Source of the DNA: Topomyia yanbarensis
Taxonomy: Eukaryota > Arthropoda > Insecta > Diptera > Culicidae
Assembly: GCF_030247195.1 (NCBI RefSeq)
Contig: NC_080671.1
Location: 470,159,098 to 470,223,097 of the forward strand
DNA length: 64,000 bases
Direction of reading: 5' to 3'
The notes under the pieces were generated by a model that saw nothing but the letters and a program-made list of their open reading frames with translations, made no database searches and was not told the origin of the DNA. Position numbers and translations under genes: made by a program. Positions 43,612 to 55,415 of this stretch are shown here, in pieces. The first letter of the stretch is position 1; every line of letters starts with the position of its first letter.

Positions 43612-45815
43612 CTGTTTTAATCCACCTAGAGGTGCAATTGTGCCTTTCTCATTTCTCCAAACTATGATTTAATAGCTGGTTCGTACAATATAACTTTATG
43701 GAAATGTCTTTCATTCTTATTACACTTGGTAAGTATATATAAGAGCACCTTTTTGCATTCATCGCGGTATCGGTTTGAATCGGAGTTTTCTATGTGATCG
43801 ACCTCCACAACCCGTAACTCCGGTGCTGGAAGTCGGATGGAGATGGAATTTAATATCAGTTTCTGGGGACGCAACACCTTTCATTTGAGACTAAGTTGAG
43901 CAAATCTAGCCATTTTCGAGAAACCAATATAACCGTTATTCTGACTTTGGATGCTTCCGGATCCGTCGATGGTGGCCAGTGTGGCCAAAGAGACTTTGAA
44001 TGACTGTTGGGAACCTAGATCTACAAATTCAACAGTTGTGTTTACATTTTGGAAAAAAAATCACCTTTTTACATTCATCGCAGAATTCGTTAGAATCGGG
44101 ATTTGCTGCGTGATCGTACGTATCACCCTGTAATTCAGGAACCAGAACTCGGATCCACACAAAATTCAACAGCAGCTGATGGACCTTTCATTTAAAATTA
44201 AGTTTGTCAAAATCGGTTCAGAAAATTCCGAGAAACTGATTTGGAAAAATCAACAAATTTTGTTATGTAACCATACTCTTCAACTCGTAATTCGGAACAA
44301 GATGTCGGTTGAAAATGAAATTCAATAGCAACCTATGGGAATATTATACCTTTCATTTGAATCTTAGTTTGTAAAAATCGGTTCAGCCATCTCCGAGTAA
44401 CCGATGTGGACATTTTGTTAACAAATCCGCACATACACACACATACATACACACATACACATACACACATACATACATACACACATACATACACACAGAT
44501 ATTTTGCGATCTCGGCGAACTGAGTCGAATGTTATATGAGACTCGGCCCTCCGGGCCTCGGTTAGAAAGTCGGTTTTTGGAGCAATTGCATAACCTTTCT
44601 ATATAAGAAAGGCAAAAGAATAATATTTAATTAGCTTAATAAGCATGAGTTCAATGTTATCTTCATGTGATTATAATTTGCAAAGGTTGGTGGAATGCGT
44701 TTGAACGTGTAGCGAATGGGGGTTTAGTAGAGTGGGTGTGGAGGATGCGTCAGAAATCCTTCATCTTATTTCGGTATACGGGGTGGATGAAGGAAATCTG
44801 GGCGTGAGGGTAATCCAAGAAGAGGGGAGTGATGAAGAAGGGAGGTGTAAGGGCAAGGTGGGGAGGGGGGGAAGGGGCGGCTACGCAATACTCAACTGCA
44901 TATTTTGCCTTCCATTTGAGACTTGGTTTGAGAAAATCGGTTCAGTCGTCACCGATGAACCGATGTGACTTTAATTGTGGAATATGCCCGGAATTCCGGA
45001 CTTCCGGAATCGTCGATAGTGGACAATATATTCAAAGAATGTTTGATTGGCAATCAGTGATCTAGATCTACGATTAGAAGTAATTTGGTGACCATTTCAA
45101 TAGTTTTTAGCCTCTGAGGTATTACGATTGTACCGATTTATATGGGAAATTCCAGTGTATCCTTACTAACACCCCTGTAACTCCGGAAGCAAGAGTCAGA
45201 ACCGAATGAAATTCAGCAGCAGTCAATGGTATTACTGTATCTTTCATTTGAAATCAAGATTGTAAAAATCGGTAGAGAATTCGTTGGGGAATGGGTGTGA
45301 TATTAGCTTAGGAACTTGGCGGGTTCCCCGGGGGCGTCATGAACCGTCATAGGTGGCCAATGTGGTCAAAGCTGCTTTGATTGATCATTAGTGATCCAGA
45401 CCCGCAAACTAGAGTAATGTTACATCAATTTTAATATGTTTTACATCATTTGAACATCATGGTGGTACCAGTTTATATGGGAATTTGCTGTGTGACCGCA
45501 CTCTTCAACCCGTAACTCCGGAACCGGAAGTCGGATCAACTAAAAATTCAATAGCAGCTTATGGGAGCGTTATACCTTTCAGATGAAACTAAGTTTGCGA
45601 AAATCGGTTCAGCCATCTCTGAGAAAATTGTGTGAGTTTAAATGACACACACACACATACACACACACATACACACACACATACATACACACACACAGAC
45701 ATTTGCCGATCTCGACGAACTGAATCGAATGGTGTATGATACTCGGCCCTCCGGGCCTCGGTTAAAAAGTCGATTTTTACAGTGATTGCATAGCCTTTCT
45801 TTATATGAGAAAGGC
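43612..45815. repeat. CTTTCTC-ended repeat family, composite 2.2 kb copy
   Basis: Starts TTTTAATCCACCTAGAGGTG then CAATTGTGCCTTTCTCATTT. Family ends with GGCCCTCCGGGCCTCGGTT and TATAAGAAAGGCAAAAG occur twice (44540-44610 and 45745-45815). The interior is built of degenerate ~150-300 bp units with CTTTCATTTGAA, AAATCGGTTCAGCCATCTCC, CCCGTAACTCCGGAACC and GAAATTCAATAGCAG. CA-rich runs (44410-44495, 45643-45700) precede each end. No protein is encoded. Family relation to known mosquito repeats is by recollection of these phrases only. Confidence 0.7.
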
Positions 45816-46186
45816 AAAAAGCCAACAACACTGAACAACAATATCATCATAGTTTGTTGTTTGCACCCATTAATCAGTAGAAAATGTCATGTTAAAAAAA
45901 ACCTTACCTTTAATCACCCTGTATAATGTAGAACTGATAATTTTAATACTAGAACCAATTCTCCTCAGCAGCAGGTTGAGCAGGTGTTACAGATAGTTAC
46001 TGAGTGCAAATAAATAAAATAAAGAGATTAGGATTATCGTTATTTTTGCAATTTGTTTTTGTAGAATCGAAAGAAGATGCGGCTTTTTAATTTTCATGGC
46101 CTTAAAATTTGACGTGACAAGATGGGGCTTTGGCTTTATTGCTTTGTTTTCTATGTATTTAGTTACAAAGGAGGCAGTGAAAAGAC

Positions 46187-46834
46187 GAAGGTCGTTTTAT
46201 ATGTTTTGTTGTAATGAGACAGACAATTTCGTGATTGGTGACAATGTGAATATTTTTTTTTTAATTCGAATATTTGCGCAATTTTTTTTAATTTGATTAT
46301 TCTGACTTATATTTGTATACACACATCGACTGGTATTGCCGGAAATATTTATTCCTTAAAGAAACTTAGTTTCCAACGGCGGCCTATTAAATGAAAGTGT
46401 TCTTGCTATTCGTTAGTGGGTTGCTGTTCTCAATGAATAAAGTTTTTTAAGTAATTGAATAATGTATCAAAACGATGTACAGTAACAGCAACAATAACAG
46501 AAATATGTTTTACCAGCACTCAGTAAATAAGGACCTACTCGTTTAACAATGAGTTTCCCCCACTTGCGTCTGAGTTGCTTACCATATGTGAATAACACAC
46601 ACACATACACCCAATTGCCTCTGTGCAAGGATATATGTATCAATGCGATGCGCCATACAGTAATAATAAGGATATATGTATACGTAATGTGAGTATGTGC
46701 TCGAGATTATTCGAAAATCGCCCAACTAGCACAACCAGACATGGATTTTATTTCATTGATACGACTATTGGCGATATAAATATAACAGGCCTCTTTGAAT
46801 GAATGTGAAGTTATTTTTTATTTCGATTATAGAG
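46187..46834 (+). repeat. Left arm of a large inverted duplication
   Basis: Reverse complement of 48152-49034 apart from a MITE there. Shared text includes CACACATCGACTGGTATTGC, AACGGCGGCCTATTAAATGA and GTAAATAAGGACCTACTCG. Spacer 46835-48151. Confidence 0.85.
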
Positions 46835-46978
46835 GTTTTAACCTTAAGGTCATTCGCCTCTTCGGGTTAGAAAAATCTCTTATGAAACATTTCTAACCCT
46901 ATGTGCGGGGTCGGGACTCGAATTCAGGTGCGCGGCATACAAGGGACTCGATTTACCAACTACGCTACGACCACCCCC
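46816..46978 (-). mobile_element. tRNA-derived SINE (Feilai-like)
   Basis: Flanked by an exact 11-bp duplication (GTGAAGTTATT at 46805-46815 and 46979-46989). Read on the minus strand, it begins GGGGGTGGTCG, has an A box TAGCGTAGTTGG (46956-46967) and a B box GAATTCGAGTCCC (46913-46925), then a body with GGGTTAGAAATG ... TTTCTAACCC (a hairpin) and AACCTCTATAATCG, ending in an A-rich tail. It is 163 bp. The name Feilai-like rests on the general look of culicine tRNA SINEs. Confidence 0.85.
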
Positions 46979-46989
46979 GTGAAGTTATT

Positions 46990-48150
46990 GATTTCATTAA
47001 TTTAACGGATTTTATTGTTTTTGTTATTTCATTGACTTCGCTGATTTCATTGTTTTCTTTAATTTCAATTTAAACATTTTGACATTAACATCAATTTATA
47101 TGCTCTAGATAATTTTGCCGAATCAAATATATCTACATTTCTCGGTTTCATGCAATTATTCGAAAAAACAAGGTAGCGGGTTTTAGTTTGGTGTACGCCA
47201 TTTTGGTTTTCAGCATTGAAACAAACATAAATTTTTGAACTGTTAACAACTGCTCAGAACCAGCCATTTCGATATTGCCCCATCGACTCTCAACAACTAA
47301 TTGAACTCAATTCAGTTGTCTATTCGGCAGCACTGCACACGAATTTACTGCTACTTCTTTTAACCGCAGCACCGTGTATAGAAAAAACCTGTATAGAGAA
47401 ACCATTACTCAAATCTCGGCCCTAGCAACATAGGTCAATGCGTTCAGTTGGACTAATAAAAAATAACGCTCATAGCCACTAGACAACACGTTCTATGGCG
47501 CCACGACACAAAACTAGTGATACCGGGGAATTCACTCGCTTCTAGCATCTGAACCTAATCATTCACGGTCCACGCGATCATTCAAGAACACAGGCGAAAA
47601 TGGAAATGGGCTCGCAGTTAAAAAATCGAATGTATACAAGCGAAGTTACACGCTAGCACCCGCGAGATACAAAAACCAACATAATCGAATATGTTAACTT
47701 ACAAACGCTCGAGCCCCCAGCCATTATACACATAGGTGGACATGTACTCACGATCATCAACGATCAACTACGCCGATGATTTCAAAAACAGAAAATGCCT
47801 CGATGATTTAGTGAACGCTATTGCACTTATAATCTGATCAACATGGTCTCAACGAACAAATAAACGCTTATTCCCACGCGATCATAAAGTCCCTACGCCC
47901 ACACATCTGCACCGTACACTCAATATCACAAACAGAAGCACGGCCCGCTGCAATTGGCCTTAAGTAGTGTTTTAGAGGGGGATATTTCTTGTCTCGTCTG
48001 CAATTGTAGTGAGCGCTTCCGAGAGCCCAGCTCTATAGCTTCACTAGGATAATTATAAAAAAATAAACTGGTGTCAAAGCCGAACTTATTTTTTCCTACA
48101 CATACTACCAAGTGTTCCTTTCATATCAGTAGCGTCTGGCTCAATTGGCA
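46990..48150. other. Spacer of the inverted duplication; no gene recognised
   Basis: Moderately GC-richer between 47300 and 48000. At 47771-47830 one frame reads STINYADDFKNRKCLDDLVN, which looks like an RT catalytic box, but nothing else around it supports a LINE. Confidence 0.35.
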
Positions 48151-48151
48151 T

Positions 48152-49034
48152 CTCTATAATCGAAATAAACAAAATAACTTCACATTCATTTAAAGCGGCC
48201 TGTTATATTTATATCGCCAATAGTCGTATCAATGAAATAAAATCCATGTCTGGTTGTGCTGGTTGGGCGATTGTCGAATAATCTCGAGCATATTACTGTA
48301 TGGCGCATCGCACTGATACATATATCCTTGAACAGAGGCAATAGGGTGTATGTGTGTGTGTTATTCACATATGGTAAGCAACTCAGACGCAAGTGGGGGA
48401 AACTCATTTTTAAACGAGTAGGTCCTTATTTACTGAGTGCTGGTAAAACATATTTCTTGATTTCTTCTTCTTTTTCAAAACGTCATATCTGCAATGAGTT
48501 ACGCTCTGTTTATACTTTCTCTTTCGATTTTTACGGCGTCACTATAACACTTTTCACTTATTTTACAGTACAGATCGAAAGACGGTGGTTTTAGCTAGCA
48601 TATTATGCAAAGAGCTGAGGGATAAATGTTAAAGTGACCGAATTATTAACAGAAGAGAAAGTAAACAAAGAGAGTAACTCATTGCAGATATGACGTTTTG
48701 AAAAAACGCTCAAGATTTCTGTTATTGTTGCTGTTACTGTACATCGTTTTGATACATTATTGAGGTCCTTTGGAAGGTTAATTCAATTACTAAAAAAACT
48801 TTATTCATTGAGAACAGCAACCCACTAACGAATAGCAAGAACACTCATTTAATAGGCCGCCGTTGGAAACTAAGTTTCTTTAAGGAATAAATATTTCCGG
48901 CAATACCAGTCGATGTGTGTATGCAAATCTAAGGCAGAATAATCAAATTAAAAAAAATTAAAAAATAATATTCACATTGTCACCAATCACGAAAGTGTCT
49001 GTCTCATTACAACAAAACATATAAATCGACCTTC
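48152..49034 (-). repeat. Right arm of the large inverted duplication
   Basis: Mirror of 46187-46834; longer because of the MITE at about 48456-48716. Its inner end lies within the last ~20 bases of the SINE tail. Confidence 0.85.
48456..48716. mobile_element. MITE with ~60-bp TIRs
   Basis: TTCAAAACGTCATATCTGCA ATGAGTTAC at 48475-48502 is inverted at 48673-48702, and pairing extends into TTTACTTTCTCTT. It interrupts the right arm of the inverted duplication; the uninterrupted left arm at 46510-46520 gives the empty site. A short ATTTCT repeat flanks it. Confidence 0.78.
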
Positions 49035-50249
49035 AATCATTAATGTGGATATTGGTCCATACTGTAACCATGCTAGTTGTTAAATCATCATGAATAGGCC
49101 ATAATTTTTAAAACAATTCCGCAATTTTGAATTTTCTTGAAATTATATTCCTATTAAAAATATGCGTGATTTTTAATGCTAAATCGTCGTGAAAATAACA
49201 TCATATTTGGATGCAAATTGGCGACGAAAAACAATTTTTAATCTCTTGACAACTTTTTGATATCCAAAATACCATAGTTTCATGGTTTTTTACCAGCGTT
49301 ATTGAATGCCAGTAGAATTGAATATACCTCGCCATATCTGATTTTAAATGACGGCAGGCATCAATTTGCGATCTTTTGACATATTTTTTATATTATAAAT
49401 GCCCATGTCGCGTGATTCTAGATGACATAATATCTTCTATATACCGCCATCTTAAATTTTCATTTGCTATCTTTGATATAAAAATAGCGGAGGGTATTAA
49501 ATTTCATTTTACCTCCGATTTTTGGGTAGTTTCCCATACCAAACATACCCATATTACAAACTTCCTGGTGATAAATAATTATGAAAATGTCGAAATATTT
49601 AGTTAAGGAACGCCATTTATGAAAACGAACATAATTTATTTGAACAGAAAGATGTCTGAAGAAAAGATACCTTATATTATACCCAAAAGAAATTTGTTTA
49701 GAATTCATAATAAAATTACTAGCAGCACTAGCATAACCGATAAACATCAACCCGAATACACAACCGCAACACAACCGAAGTTTGGTTTCGTTATTCTCGT
49801 GTTTCCTTCCCATACTCGTGCACCAGTAAACAAAATCAAAACCATACCGTGGTGCTGTGTAAACGAAACTCGGTTTGGTTTTCATGTCTCGATGGAACAC
49901 AACCAGCGGTAAGACCGCACACAATGTATAGGAAACACAAACACGTGTGGAAATTTTGTTTACCGTACCGGTACTCAACCGGTATTTTCCCACCTCTGAT
50001 GCGGGGTTTATCGCGAAGGGCCTCCAAAGATCTTTTGGTATTTTCTTATCTTCGGAAATCCTGGCATGGGACACTCCAAGTTAAAAAGAGTTCCGAACCT
50101 GGGCTCATCGCCAAGTCCAGGGTACCTCCAACGAGAACTTGGCCCTAAACCCACTTTGTACACGAAACGTTTTCTATTAATATCATATCATATCGTCCTA
50201 CGCAGAGTTACACATTTTCAAATTCATTGAATGAAAATTGATCATGTTC
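49035..50249. other. No gene recognised
   Basis: A 204-codon minus-strand frame at 49460-50074 has no motif and unusual composition; treated as chance. The rest is AT-rich. Confidence 0.35.
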
Positions 50250-50830
50250 AGCCGCCTTCATTTTCAATATTCAGTGGCGAAACTAAAAACGTCAAACGAA
50301 CCTTTCAAATGACATCCATAATGATGGTGGCTTTTAATATTTTATAGTAATCGGAAGTCGCCATCTTCGATTTCAAAATGGCGGTAATCGTCAATTTTCG
50401 GTGTCAGCTGACCACCCCCATTCAAATGACACCCATATTGATGGTGGTTCTGACTATTTTGTGGTTACCGGAAGTCACCATCTTGGATTTCAAAATGACG
50501 GTAATCGTCAATTTCCGATACCTACTGACCACCAACTTTCAAATAACTTCCACATTGATGATTGTTTCATTGATTTGTGATAAATAATGTCTGAAACCAT
50601 TCCTAGGATAAAAATGGAATATTTTTCCTCTCAGGGCAAAAGTGGTATATTTTTTCAACCCATTTTTGCGCTAAGGTTTTTTTTATCCCATATCTGCTCT
50701 GACTGGTACTTAAACCGGTTTTGCTCTTAATAAAACGTATACCACTTTTGCTCCCAGTGAATTTTTAACCCACTCTTGCTCTCAGCCTCTCATATGTCCA
50801 CTTGAAGTGTTAGAAATATGGTCTTCATTG

Positions 50831-52583
50831 CACTATGGGAAGGTTCCATACAAACAGGTGGCCAAAAATTTTTTGTCTCATATTCTTTCGCGAAAAGCTT
50901 GTTTGAGTTGTTAATAATGAACGAAACTCATAATGGACGTATCCAGGTTTAAAAACCTCAAGGGGGAGGAGGAGGGGGAGAGGGGGGGGGGGGTTGGTGT
51001 AAAGTATTCAAAGTAATTTTTTTTCAAACAAATAAAAAAGAGGCACAGAGAGTTTTAGTCAATTCAATCACTTTCCATATAATGATGCAGTATTTGAACA
51101 ATATTTTCGTAAATTTTCATTGGTCAAGTGACAGTGAATTTCCGAAGGCACCTCGAAAAAATACGGTGTGTATCATAACTCAAAATCTACTGGGCCAATC
51201 GTTTCGAAATTTTTCACAGTTCTTCTTCACATCATTCTCCAGGTTACTACAAGACTTTTCTATAGAATTATTATTACAACTATTTTTACAACAAATGTTA
51301 GTAGTTTATTTAGCGAAAATGGGACTTTGGCTTCAAAGTGTTACGAAAAACTCAAAAAGCGAAAAAAAAGGAAAAACTCAGATAAAATGTGCTTTCTAAG
51401 ATTCAAACCAATAGTAACGGAGAGAGAATGCATGTCGCAAAAGAGACATAAATATTTCAATTTATTCATTGAATAGAAGTAAATAGAAAGTAGTTTGAAG
51501 TGCATATGCTATTTAGTGATTATTTCAATGTTGAAATGGCCAATGAGCTTTAAAAGAAATGTCGCTCTTTTAGTTGATTGCTATGCCAATATATCTTTTT
51601 CATATTTATAGCTTGCGATTAATTGTTGTTTCATTTGGAACTCTTGTTCCGGAGATATAGTATAATGAATCCTATATAAACCAATATCACGAAAACGAAA
51701 TAGTTAAAACTATTAGAATAGGTATTGAAATACATATTTTATATTACGAGTGGCCATAAAAAAATTCTTGGTCACAAAACCTGCTTTTGACGATTCCGGG
51801 GCTCATTATTATAAGCATGAACATTTTTGAATTTACAAATCATGCTATTTAAAAATTTCAAATATTTGGTTATATTGATCGCGTTAACGGTAAGTTGGAA
51901 ATTCCAGTACAACCCAGTACCATTTATTGCTACACAGTAATCTTGAATAGCAAAAATGTAGTCAGATGAATTATCTTTTCAATAAAAATTGTAGTCCACG
52001 CTCATTTCGTTGTGGAATAAGAAGCACTCAACCGAAACATATACTGAAGTATCCTTTTCTGGTCGACTAGTTGAGACTGCCTTTAAAACTTCAAGTGATG
52101 CGTTCTCAGTTTAGGGCAAATTCGAGCAATTAAAATCTTCGCTATCAGTTAGAAGATGCATTATCCTTGCATCCCCCATTGAGAATTCCGGGGGACATTG
52201 GGGGACTTTTTTTCCCGGATCCAATTTGTGGATATTTTAGGACTTTGAATCGTTATTTTTCATATAACTCCATACCAATGCAATATATATGCATTTTCAA
52301 TAATATAATCAAAAGCTGGCATTCTTAGTTTTAAAATGGCATATTTGAACATATGTTTCATTCAAAATTCAGCAAAGATACGAACAGTTGAAAAAACGCA
52401 CGTGATATTTCTGTTTTTCAAATTTTTTATCTTTAGACACCCATATACACAGTTAAGTCAAATATATTTCCGAAATACTCTGGGAATTTCTTAGCTAGAG
52501 TATATATAAACATTCAGTATAGAATTAGTTTAAATTGGAGTTGATGTAATTTTCGATTTTTGGCCACATGCCTCCCCATAGTG
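50831..52583 (+). mobile_element. CACTATGG TIR element, near-complete copy (1,753 bp)
   Basis: Left end CACTATGGGAAGGTTCC and right end GGCCACATGCCTCCCCATAGTG are imperfect inverted repeats that also share the inner TGGCCAAAAAT. A CATTG word flanks both sides. The body matches 31636-32627. No transposase is readable. A roughly 300-bp block near 51660-51960 is absent from the other copy. Confidence 0.7.
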
Positions 52584-53270
52584 GCATTGATGGAATGATG
52601 GACAAAAATGCGTATTTTAATATGAATATCTTAAAATAAATTTTAAAGCAAAGCTTCCATTAAATGGTACTTTTACTAAGAAATGGTGGATATTGGAAAT
52701 TCGTTCGGGAGAAGAACCTAAAGCATAAGGCGTGCAAAAAACATTTAGAGTAAATTTATAATTGTTTGAATGTTATGGATTCTCCACAGCGGACCCCGTT
52801 TATTAACTGATTAGAAAAATAAATGAGAGTATTTGGATAAAAAGTGCGAAACTATCGGGATTATAATGAGAATGATCCTAGAAACTACTATTTAGAAGAA
52901 TAGGATAAAATTTAAGTTGAATACACACAAAAACTAGTGGTTAGCATTCCAATACGATTGAAAACTGTAATTACAAACAAAAGCTAGCACACTTGTCATA
53001 CACAGTCAAATGGTGTACTAGACCACTGGCGGCTCCAGGGAGGGGCAGGGTATTTCCCTACTTCAATATGTTAACCGTTGTGTATCCGACGCGGTACCCG
53101 GGTACCTTTTTAGGTTTCAATTAATGAGATTCCCATGTTTTATCCATAGCTGGAAATCGAAACTTTGCGACATCTTAGAACTTCACTGAGTCAAGCTTTT
53201 GGGTTAATAATATTATTGATATAGTAAGGAGGGGAGTGAGGAGAGGCTTCTGATTTTTTTTACTACGTAA
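52584..53270. other. No gene recognised
   Basis: AT-rich. Around 53026-53050 CACTGGCGGCTCCAG followed by G-runs resembles a lone hAT terminus. 53086-53105 carries a GGTACCCGGGTACC palindrome like that of the next element. Confidence 0.35.
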
Positions 53271-53941
53271 CAGGCCGACGTGGGTACCCGGGTACCCACA
53301 AAAGTGAAATACTAATAACTACGGTAATTTCCAACCGATTTTGATACTTTTTGGTGTTTTGGATTCGGGAACTTATCCACTTTTAGACTTGGTAAAAATG
53401 AATCGGATTACTTTATTCGGTTACCGGAAATCCGGATTTCCGGAAACATGTTCCAGTGCTGGGATACTATTTGTTAACTTCAATGGAATACTAGTAATAT
53501 GAGTATCAAAATTCTTGGAATTGCATCAGTAGGCTATATCTCGTGGTTTTTTAACCATTTGGTGGTTTGACCCCGGAACGGACATTCTGGAGCAGGTTCC
53601 CGTGGGGCCGTGAGTGGCCATTCCATTCCAATTTCATTTTTTAAACTGCCATATGGTCTCATAACAACAAATAACATACTTCCGAGACAATTTGAAGAGT
53701 TTTGATACTTATATTGCTAGGACGTTATTGAAATTTACAAATCATACCCTAGTACTGGAACATTACTCCGAAAAATTCGGATTACCAAGAACCAGATCCC
53801 TTCATCCGGACTCAACTTTACAGAATCAAAAAGTGAACGAGTTTCTGAATCCAAAACATCTAAAAGTGTCCAAATCGGTTAAAGGAAGCCATAGTTATGA
53901 ACATTTCAAATTGTGGGTACCCGTGTACCCACGTTGGCCTG
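53271..53941. mobile_element. Foldback element with long TIRs (GGGTACCC palindrome)
   Basis: CAGGCCGACGTGGGTACCCG at 53271 is inverted at the right end (CGTGTACCCACGTTGGCCTG, ending 53941). Pairing continues inward for more than 100 bp (TTTTGGATTCGGGAACTTAT versus its mirror near 53840-53870). The CAGGCC tip suggests hAT, but no 8-bp duplication is seen. The frame 53692-53970 lies in the arms and is not a gene. Confidence 0.65.
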
Positions 53942-54291
53942 CTAAAGGTGTTTTTTTGTTGGGCACATAACTGTTAATATTCTAGAAGTGATCAACAAGG
54001 CGATCATTTTTTTGTTATACTTTATTTAACCAAGTAAAAGCTAATTAATTAAATTTGGTAACAAAAGCAATTTTGACTTTGTGCAAGCAATAAGAAAAGC
54101 ATTAGGAATGTGGTATCAGTAATACCGGCATCGAAAATACGGAGAATAATAAGTAGTAGGGCATAGCAAAAAAAATTTTTTTTGAATTCTCGAAGGCCCC
54201 CCCTCTCATATTGTGACAAATATCAAAGTAAGCTCAGATGCCAAATTTCACATCATTTGGACAATTTTAGACCCCCGCCCACTTCGCTTGA

Positions 54292-55415
54292 ATTTTTTTG
54301 AAATTGGTGCTATGGGAAAATATGGAGGAAAAATACATTAAATGCTATAACTTTTGAAGTAGCAATCAGAAAATTACAATTTATACCTCTTTTGGAAGTA
54401 AATAATCTTAGTATTTGAATGGAGATATTTTTGTTTCTAGGAAAATACGTGAAAGTGGGGTACATATTTTGTAGTTTTTCTAATGTGAAAAAATCTCAAA
54501 AATCGATGGGAGCCTTTTTGACCTTTGTTCGAATACGAGAAGTTGGGGTTATATGGCCTTTTGTCATTCATATTAAACTTCATCATTTTCTCGTTAATAT
54601 ATCTCCAATATTCTTCACTCAATTTTTCATAAACTATACCTTGTTGAACGTGGAAAATCCTTAGGACTACAACAAAAATAGATTCGTTAGCGGTAAAATT
54701 CAGGAACATCAAATTATCCGACATATAGAGTCGATTTCACATTTTTATCATAAAATCGCATATATTAACTCCATTTAACAACAAAATTTTTATTTAATTT
54801 TCTACTTTTAGTGTAAAATATACTTAGGGATCACATGTTTCATTCCTGGAAAAATAGGGGCAGTTGAGATATTAGGAAAAATAATGAAAAAAATGAGATT
54901 TGTAGAGTAAATATCAAAAAGTTTGATGTTTCTGAATTTTACCTTTAACGTTTTTTTTTTGTTTTATTTCTCAGAATTTTACACGTTCAATAAGTTACAT
55001 TTTATGAAAATTGATTGAAGAATAATAGAGATATATGCATGAGAAAATGATAAAATTTAATATGAATGACAAAAAGCCCTATAACCCCAACTTCTCGTAT
55101 TCGTACAAAGGTCAAAAGGGTTCCGATCGATTTCTGGGATTTTTTTCACATTAGAAAAACTACAAAACATGTTTGATTTGCATCACGGAGCAGAAAAATC
55201 ATTAAAAATAAGGGATTTTGGGCCAAAATGACCCAGTACCCCACTTTTCCGTATTTTCCTAGAAACAAAAATATCTCCATTCAAATACTAAGATTATTTC
55301 CTTTCAAAAGAAGCATGAATTGTAATTTTCAGATTGCTACTTCAAAAGTTATAGCATTTAATGAGTTTTTCCTCCATTATTTTCCCATAGTACCAATTTC
55401 AAAAAATTTAAATTG
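54292..55415. repeat. 1.1 kb imperfect palindrome (foldback)
   Basis: Arms 54292-54770 and 54890-55415 mirror each other: TTTCAAATTGGTACTATGGG-like outer ends, GAAACAAAAATATCTCCATT, AACCCCAACTTCTCGTAT and GTAAAATTCAGAAACATCAA. The right arm has an extra ~70 bp (55168-55238). Open frames 54419-54664, 54437-54724 and 55228-55416 come from the palindrome. Confidence 0.82.

Larger units (their letters stand above)
42419..50796. mobile_element. 8.4 kb element bounded by long complex inverted termini
   Basis: Left terminus 42419-42900 and right terminus 50250-50796 are inverted copies. The outer tip is GGCTGAGAGCAAGAGTGGGT, then several AAAAGTGGGTT words, then two to three units of a roughly 130-bp subrepeat with ATCCAAGATGGCGACTTCCG and GACGATTACCG. 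Target duplication is not evident. The interior is a patchwork (transposase remnant, Penelope hairpin, CTTTCTC family, inverted duplication, SINE). It could be one large element or two inverted solo termini framing unrelated DNA. Confidence 0.5.

Noticed and set aside
44410..44495. Regular CATACA spacing suggesting a CRISPR-like array
   Set aside because: Simple CA-rich microsatellite; eukaryotic context and no spacer structure.
47771..47830. RT catalytic box lookalike (NYADDFKN)
   Set aside because: No other RT motif within several hundred bases in any frame.
49460..50074. 204-codon minus ORF
   Set aside because: No domain, no splice or promoter context, odd composition, and overlapping frames on the other strand; most likely chance.
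54419..54724. Pair of ORFs on opposite strands
   Set aside because: They arise from the palindrome 54292-55415.
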